From Xylaria sp. FL1777 (lineage: Eukaryota > Ascomycota > Sordariomycetes > Xylariales > Xylariaceae): DNA of 64,000 nt. Where the stretch lies: contig MU400516.1 in NCBI GenBank assembly GCA_022578965.1, positions 1 through 64,000 of the forward strand, read 5' to 3'. The position numbers and the translations under genes are program-made. The notes below the pieces were generated by a model. That model had not been told where the DNA came from. It worked only from the letters and a program-made list of their open reading frames with translations, and searched no databases. Below, one piece after another: positions 58,226 to 64,000 of this stretch (its first letter is position 1; each line of letters starts with the position of its first letter).

Positions 58226-60165
58226 TTACCCACCAGCGGCAAAAGGACTCTTCTTGCGCAGCGTCTCGCCGTACTTCCACAGCAGGAAGGGAGCGGGCCA
58301 GCCGATGACGACGCCCAGCAGGGCGAGGAGGGTGTTGCCGTAGCCGTTGCCGAGGCGGGCGTAGAGGCTCGGGGCGAAGAGGGGGAAGCCGAAGCCGGCG
58401 AGGGAGCGGAAGACGGTGCCGGCGCTGACGGCGGAGGCCGCGTAGCGCGTGTAGGTGTCGACGAGGTAGGTCTGCAGGCACTGGAAGATGATGATGGTGG
58501 AGGTGGAGAAGAGGAAGGCGCCGATGTTGGGGAAGATCCAGTGCGTCTTCTTCTGGGCCGTCCAGCCGTAGACGACGAGCCCGACGGGCATCAGCACCGC
58601 GCCCGGGATCATCAGGGGCACGCGGAACTCGGGCCGGCCGACGCCGCCGCCGTACCGCTGCTTCATCAACACGTAGACGCGGTCCTGCAGCGGCGCCGTC
58701 ACCTGCGAGCCCAGGAAGAACCCGAGCCCCAGCGAGATGTAGTTCAGCCCGCCGATGCCGATCGACTCGCCGTAGCCCTCGGGCTCCGGGCCAGACCACA
58801 GCGTCGGGAACGACGTCAGCACGATGTAGATTAGCCCGTACACGTACAGCATGTACAGGGCGATGGCCTGTACGATAACCTGCGTGGTGATCATTCGGAA
58901 GGGTCGCACGAGCGCGATGCGCAGCGTCTTGCCGATGGTGCGGTCCGGGTGGTCGAACGGGGTGTGCAGGGCCGTGTTGCCGGTCTCCTTGATGAGCCGC
59001 CGCTTCTTCCACTGCAGGAGGATGGGCACGTACGTCTCCTTGAGGAAGAAGAGGCCCGCGGCCTGGATCACGCCGTCGGCGATGGTCGTGGCGTAGAACG
59101 ACCACCGCCAGGTCGTGTTCTGCGCGATGAAGGCGCCGGCGATGGGGCCGATGGCCGGCCCCAGCAGCGGCGCCAGGCTGTAGATGGAGATGGCCTTGCC
59201 TCGGTTCTCGGCCGTGAACAGGTCGCTCAGGACGCCGCCACCGATCGCGAGGGGCGCCGACCCGCCGAGTCCCGCCAGGAAGCGGAACGCGATGAGCTGG
59301 CCCTTCGTGCGCGCTAGCCCGCAGCCCAGGTTGAAGAAGAAGTAGATCAGGTTCACGAGCTGCAGTATGACGACACGGCCGTATAGCTCAGAGAGGGGTC
59401 CCCACCTGGATTCACCACATCCGTTAGTTTGGATTCATTCTCAAGTTTAATCGTGAGAGAGCGAGGGTTCGACAGAGCGACAACTTACAGTAAGGGGCCG
59501 ATGGCGTAGGCAAGGATGAAAATCGATAGTGTGAGATTTTTTTCGACTACATTTGTACAGGTTAGCCGTTGATGGGTCTTTCTGCGGAATTCGGCTCAGA
59601 TTGAACGCATAAAAACGAGGGGAAGGGCGCTCATGGAGTTCAACTTACAGGGCTGGTCGATTCCTAGTTCATCACCGATTGAGTCGAGCGCGGGAGCAAC
59701 GAGAGACGACGATATAGGGGAAATAAATGTGAAGAGAGAGACGGTAAACACAGCCGCCCACTTCTTTGAGAATGCCCAGTTCTTTGGGTTTTCCGGGTCG
59801 TCAGGGCCAGTCCAGGTCACCAGGTTTGGGTCGCTCGGGTTTGCAGCCGTCGTGGTCACCTTCTCCGTGAGCTGCGGGCCAAGCTCCGGATCTCTTGAAT
59901 TTGGAAAGCCATCGCGAACTTCAGTTTCGGAGACGTGACGGGACAGAGCACGCGATTCTGGACGCGAGGTCTGCCGTTGCTGTTCTTCGAAGGAGGACGA
60001 TATGCTACCAGTGGTGCTAGTATCGTCGGCATCCGTCTCCGTGTCGTGGTGAACCTTCTTCTCGACCTCAGCGGAATCTCTCACTTGGGGGAGATCTTGT
60101 GGGTGGGAGGTCGCGTGGTGTATCTGCTCGTTCGAGCCGGACTCTGTTTTCTTTGAATCGTCCAT
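58226..60165 (-). CDS. MFS drug:H+ antiporter-type transporter (DHA1-like), 584 aa
   Basis: Three exons on the minus strand: 60165-59649, 59546-59489, 59405-58226; GT-AG with CTAAC branch in intron 1, 1755 nt. The N-terminal 120 residues are hydrophilic and acidic (cytoplasmic). The family signature WTGPDDPENPKNW comes just before TM1. Motif A is WGPLSELYGR, completed by the second splice. Motif C is LGPAIGPIAGAF, followed by TTWRWSFY. Length and 12-TM hydrophobic pattern fit fungal plasma-membrane DHA1 exporters for toxic compounds or polyamines; the substrate cannot be read. Start: ATG at 60165; an upstream in-frame TTG is not used. Exon 3 is much more GC-rich in third positions than exon 1 and the neighbouring genes, leaving long meaningless frames on both strands. 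Confidence 0.9.
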
Positions 60166-61822
60166 TTCTACTGGAAACACTACCTCCAACCCCTATTCTC
60201 GTCGGTGGGTGTGAAAGCTCAAATCGTCTGATCCTCTAATCAAGCAACAGCAAACGCAGACTCATGACTTCAGCAAGTTTAGGGCTTCCCTCTCAGCCAC
60301 AGGAAATGCAAGTCTATTCCGTCGCTATGTTGGAAGGTGTTGTATTGTATAATTGTTGTATTAACTAATTAAATAACACCGAAAAGCAATGGATAGTAAA
60401 GAGGCAAAGAGAGACTTATATGCTTTTTCCCTCTAAATTGTTGCTTAATCCTTAGCCTCAACCATGCTTAAATATTCGTAACAGATCGACAAGCGGGAGG
60501 AACGGGGCCAATTAAAAAGAGCCAACAAGAAATCCCCATCTCGGTATCGTATACTGCTGCAGTGCCGGTCTATAAATCCTAACAGAAATGACGTTGCGGA
60601 TATCGCCGTCGGCTATCGTTGTACCTGGAATCTTTACCAGCTCCTCCTCTCCTAACCTGAAGTGGAATCCGTAGTGTAAAAGCGAAAGGGCGAACTCCTT
60701 AGTGAGATGGCACTGCCCAATAGCGGGGGCCATATGAGAACAAGCTTTAGGCTAAGGCAGATGTACCCCGAAATTGTGGCCGAATTAGGACGAAGGCGGA
60801 GTTAGGATGTGGACTTTATTACATACGGGCCGTTGGGCGCGGACGGTGCTCGGAAGCGAATCGGCTTAGCATCGATTCCGGTATATATGCAGCGTTGTCG
60901 CGGACTCCAGACTTTACCGCTTTCCGCCCTACTAAGCACTGTAAGTCCTGTCTACATAGGTATTATTCAATTTCTAGTTTATGGGGCAGCTGAAAACAAA
61001 TAAAAACCCAGAAATACGTAATAAACTCAAGATTTCTGTGCCTTGCCTACTTCCAGTCTATCTACACGAGACTTTCTACATATATACAGTATTGTAATCC
61101 ACCTGGAGATCCAAGATTATACCCGCTCATTTTCGTTATATGTCTTATCTACACTGTTAATAGATAAAGCCACCCGGGATAATTCTTAACGCTACGTTAG
61201 CTACTCTATCTAGATACCTTATCTATCGAAGTAGAACAGAAGGCTGAAGGCTGACAAGAGTCATGTTTCTCCAATTCTCGAACGGCGTTAGCCACCTTCA
61301 TAACCAACAGTCGGTCACGCGGGTGAGAGGCATCTTACTGTGTATGCATGTATCATTGTCGATGACGTCACTGCCATCACAGCTACCACCGCGTGACTCC
61401 AATTGGCGAGATCGGTGTATTGTACAGTCCATGTTGAGTAATGAGATAAGGTATACAGACTTTGTTACCCAGCTCGTATACATCATACATCCAGGTGGGA
61501 ATTTAAACGGACATTTCTACTAAATGTATTCGCCTAATTGAACCTAGGTAGGTTGACCGTTCGATATTTTAATGGGTTCTGGTAGGGTATGGGGTATGGG
61601 TAGATGGAGCTTGGGCCACCTAGAGAACGCCACACCCCCTTGCAGTGTTGAGTACCGGTACGCCAGGTACCCGCCAGCTCTTGTCAATTGACAACACGTG
61701 ACAAGTCCATCCAGAGATTTTTGGTCCATCGTCAATTCTAAGTTCAAGCGCGCGCGTGGTGGCTCAAAGACAGCCCACCTCAAAAGGCAAGTGTTCGAGC
61801 CCACGATCGGACGCCAGCCAAG
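60166..61822. other. Divergent intergenic region between the MFS and uS4m genes
   Basis: 1.66 kb with no supported gene; frames below 100 codons only. It contains both promoters. 61,544-61,560 has CCTAGGTAGGTTG (TAGGTA family). 61,795-61,815 (GTGTTCGAGCCCACG) resembles a tRNA T-arm but lacks the rest of a tRNA. Confidence 0.6.
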
Positions 61823-63301
61823 ATGAAGCCCAGGAGATTTCACGGTCTTAGGCGGCCAGTAAGTCTACATGCTCCCTTTGTTTCTCCATTTCTATATATC
61901 TCATCATTACTTCGCTCCGACTGCCTTGTCTCTTGCTGTTCCGTAGCTGACCTGAAAACTCCCGTCCTCTACAGAAACTGCGACAGTCATGGAACAAATA
62001 CAATCTTTACAATATCTGGAGGATGAGGGACCCCAAGATCGGCATGGGCGATTTTGAAACGTTTTTCCAGCAGAAATGGCGCGCCAAGGGAATGCTGCGG
62101 ACCTACCACGGCGAACATATCGTCGAGCGAAAGTGGGAGCGCATGTTCAGCAGGCGGCTCTTGAGTGTCGCCAACATGGACGCCAAGTATATGGCTCTGA
62201 ACGACGGCTCCGAATTGGCGGCTGGACGAGGCTCCGGCGCAGATGAACCGCCCCGATGGGATCAGACACGGATAGCCCCGCCTGCCGGCACCCCCTACAT
62301 GCAGATGACATTCGCTCCTATGGAGAGGAGGTTGGATATCGCCGTTTTCAGGGCTATGTTTGCCAGCAGTGCAAGACAGGCTAGGCAATTCTGCGTCCAC
62401 GGCGCTGTCAAGGTTAATGGCAAAGTCGTAAGTGTTCTCCGAATATAGCATGCTTCACACACTGACCTGATACTTCCAACAGATGCCTTACCCAGCTTAT
62501 CGTCTAAATCCTGGTGATATGTTCCAAGTCGACCCTGAGCGTGTCCTTTATGCTACTGGCCTGCCGAAGATACCCCCCAAAGACTCTAATAAACAACCCT
62601 CTCTCTACAAAGAAAACGAAACAACTGAAGAAGCCCTCGAAGAGGAGGCTGAAGCTACCACCGAGGACGAATCGGAAGTCCATGCCGCCAAAGCAGAACA
62701 GGATCCGGATACGACCGACGCACCCGAGGCCGCACCGGTCAATATGAAGCCAACGCGGAAGCAAATCCAAGACCTCACAGCACAAGCAAAGGCGGTTCTT
62801 AAAGAAGAGCCGTTAAGCGTGGCGCAAAAGAAAGGCCTACGAAAATTCATCCAAAGCGTCAAACCCCTGCTCACGCGCGCCGGCCGACCCAACGCCTCGC
62901 CCACAGAAATTGCTGACGAGCTATCTACGCTTGTGACCGAGCTAGACCTTGGGGTTGGTCAGGATGACAAGACGGCCGCTAAAGAAGCCGCATCCTCAGA
63001 CCCAATTGATAGCCTAAGTGAAGCTGAACTGGCGAGGCTAGAGGAGCGTATGGAGGAGCACATACGTGAGGAAGAGGAGAACCCCTATGATCCTTCCAAA
63101 CCGTACGTGACCCCCTGGCGACCACGGAATTATATGGCTCCCTTCGCTTTCATCCCCCAGTACCTTGAGGTGAACCAAAATATTTGCTCTGCCGTTTATC
63201 TACGGCACCCTGTAGCACGGAGGGGTACCGCAGAAGTTCCTACGCCGTATCCTGTCGGAACCAGCCAGCTTGCTTTTAACTGGTATCTCAGGAGACGGTA
63301 G
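61823..63301 (+). CDS. NAM9: Mitochondrial small-subunit ribosomal protein uS4m (NAM9-like), 435 aa
   Basis: Three exons: 61823-61858, 61975-62427, 62483-63301; GT-AG, 1308 nt. The N-terminus [12 protein letters not shown] joins [13 protein letters not shown] across the first splice; such a basic, Arg-rich start fits both mitochondrial import and rRNA binding. The S4 RNA-binding domain runs from about residue 128 ([32 protein letters not shown]) over the second splice into [11 protein letters not shown]. The remaining 230 residues are an acidic, Lys/Glu/Ala-rich fungal extension ending in [19 protein letters not shown], a conserved C-terminal block in fungal uS4m as I recall it. It acts in assembly of the mitochondrial small subunit. 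Same strand as La but 4.2 kb away; no operon-like arrangement. Confidence 0.93.
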
Positions 63302-64000
63302 ATAGCTTTTTTGCTAGCTATAATATCATATTTTGACGGCTACGAGTGGAAATGAATGAAGAAAAGCAACGAGTTGGGGCGACTGTGATGCGAAGCGCTC
63401 CCGTTTCTTCACTCTTACTACCCAGGTAGCTTGAACACTGCACCTCATCCTAATCCTCCGTAAACAACCTGATCGAATTAGGGACACACGAAAGAGAGAG
63501 GAAGAGGGAATACTTCTCTGTACACATTTATTTACAGACGATGTACTTATCAAGCTACAATCCTACTGCTGTAGAGAAAAGACATGTATAATATGTACCA
63601 ATTATCTACTGTAAAGGGACACCCCCAAAATGTGAATTGTACGAAGTGTCTATATTAAAGCCAACCACCTTCAGTAAGAAAGCAGGTTGATTCACATTGG
63701 ATTACATCCCCGTAATGTTTAACCATTCTATCCCCTCTTTGCCATCTCCATCTCTCCGGTCATGAAGACGTATCCTTGACTGTCTACTGTATCCTCAAAA
63801 CGGCAGTTAAACAGTTCTATAGAAACCCCTGTGTCGGGAAAGGAAGTACCTACAAGCCACAGAGACGAAGTCAATCTGTGGCGGTTCCTCCCAAACCTAG
63901 CTGTCAATCAATATGAAATAAAAACCCCCAAAAGAACGCATTGTTATCCCCTCGTCTCATATCTGCCCTAATACCTAGATACGCAATAGAGGCTTGTAGC
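63302..64000. other. 3' flank of the uS4m gene to the end of the window
   Basis: 700 bp, no supported gene. The minus frame 63326-63553 begins at a TTG and has no motif. The uS4m polyadenylation site probably lies in 63,310-63,700 (several AATAT/TATAAT words). Confidence 0.55.

Noticed and set aside
58221..59105. 294-codon minus-strand frame rich in Arg, Pro and His
   Set aside because: It overlaps the MFS transporter in another frame on the same strand. The composition is that of a GC-rich shadow frame and there are no motifs.
61790..61830. tRNA T-arm-like GTGTTCGAGCCCACG
   Set aside because: The 5-bp stem does not pair around a TTCRANC loop, and no acceptor, D-arm or anticodon arm can be found in the neighbourhood; the uS4m start lies directly downstream.

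Overview
The window looks like chromosomal DNA of a filamentous ascomycete (Pezizomycotina, probably Sordariomycetes). The reasons are short introns (mostly 55-210 bp) with GTRNGT/CTRAC/YAG signals, a NIT4/NirA-type nitrate regulator, a fungal La protein, a mitochondrial uS4 (NAM9-like) protein, a DHA1-type MFS transporter and a 21-kb block of extreme AT richness made of mutated transposons. All gene models below were spliced by hand; in each the codon phases close across every junction.

Layout. 1-21,190: AT-rich, stop-ridden repeat block with a RIP-like C-to-T history. It holds the 3' part of one Ty3/Gypsy retrotransposon (1-4889) and a complete second copy (6650-14382) with two 519-bp LTRs and a TAACA target duplication, inserted in a small AT minisatellite. 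It also holds several degenerate tandem repeats (15.5-18.4 kb) and a less mutated remnant (18.6-20.8 kb). The remaining cytosines lie almost only after a purine, which is not the textbook CpA signature. 21,190-28,100: sharp change to ordinary GC, with a SWIM zinc-finger protein and a kinase-like protein, both on the minus strand. 28,100-35,600: gene-poor, ending in a series of GC-rich micro/minisatellites. 35,626-38,403: eight-exon Zn2Cys6 protein (plus). 40,326-41,777: five-exon TauD/TfdA-type dioxygenase (plus). 41,778-51,127: gene desert with a 464-bp foldback element. 51,128-54,088: NIT4/NirA-like regulator (minus). 56,256-57,586: La protein (plus). 58,226-60,165: MFS transporter (minus, convergent with La). 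61,823-63,301: mitochondrial uS4 (plus).

The genes do not form an obvious pathway or cluster. Housekeeping genes (La, uS4m, NIT4) occupy the right third. The middle is sparse and holds accessory-type genes (orphan Zn2Cys6 protein, dioxygenase, kinase-like protein, SWIM protein) separated by long intergenic stretches rich in TACCTA/TAGGTA. The left third is heterochromatin-like. Together this looks like a transition from a repeat compartment (pericentromeric, subtelomeric or interstitial; the sequence alone cannot say which) into a core gene region. No rRNA, CRISPR or confident tRNA was seen.
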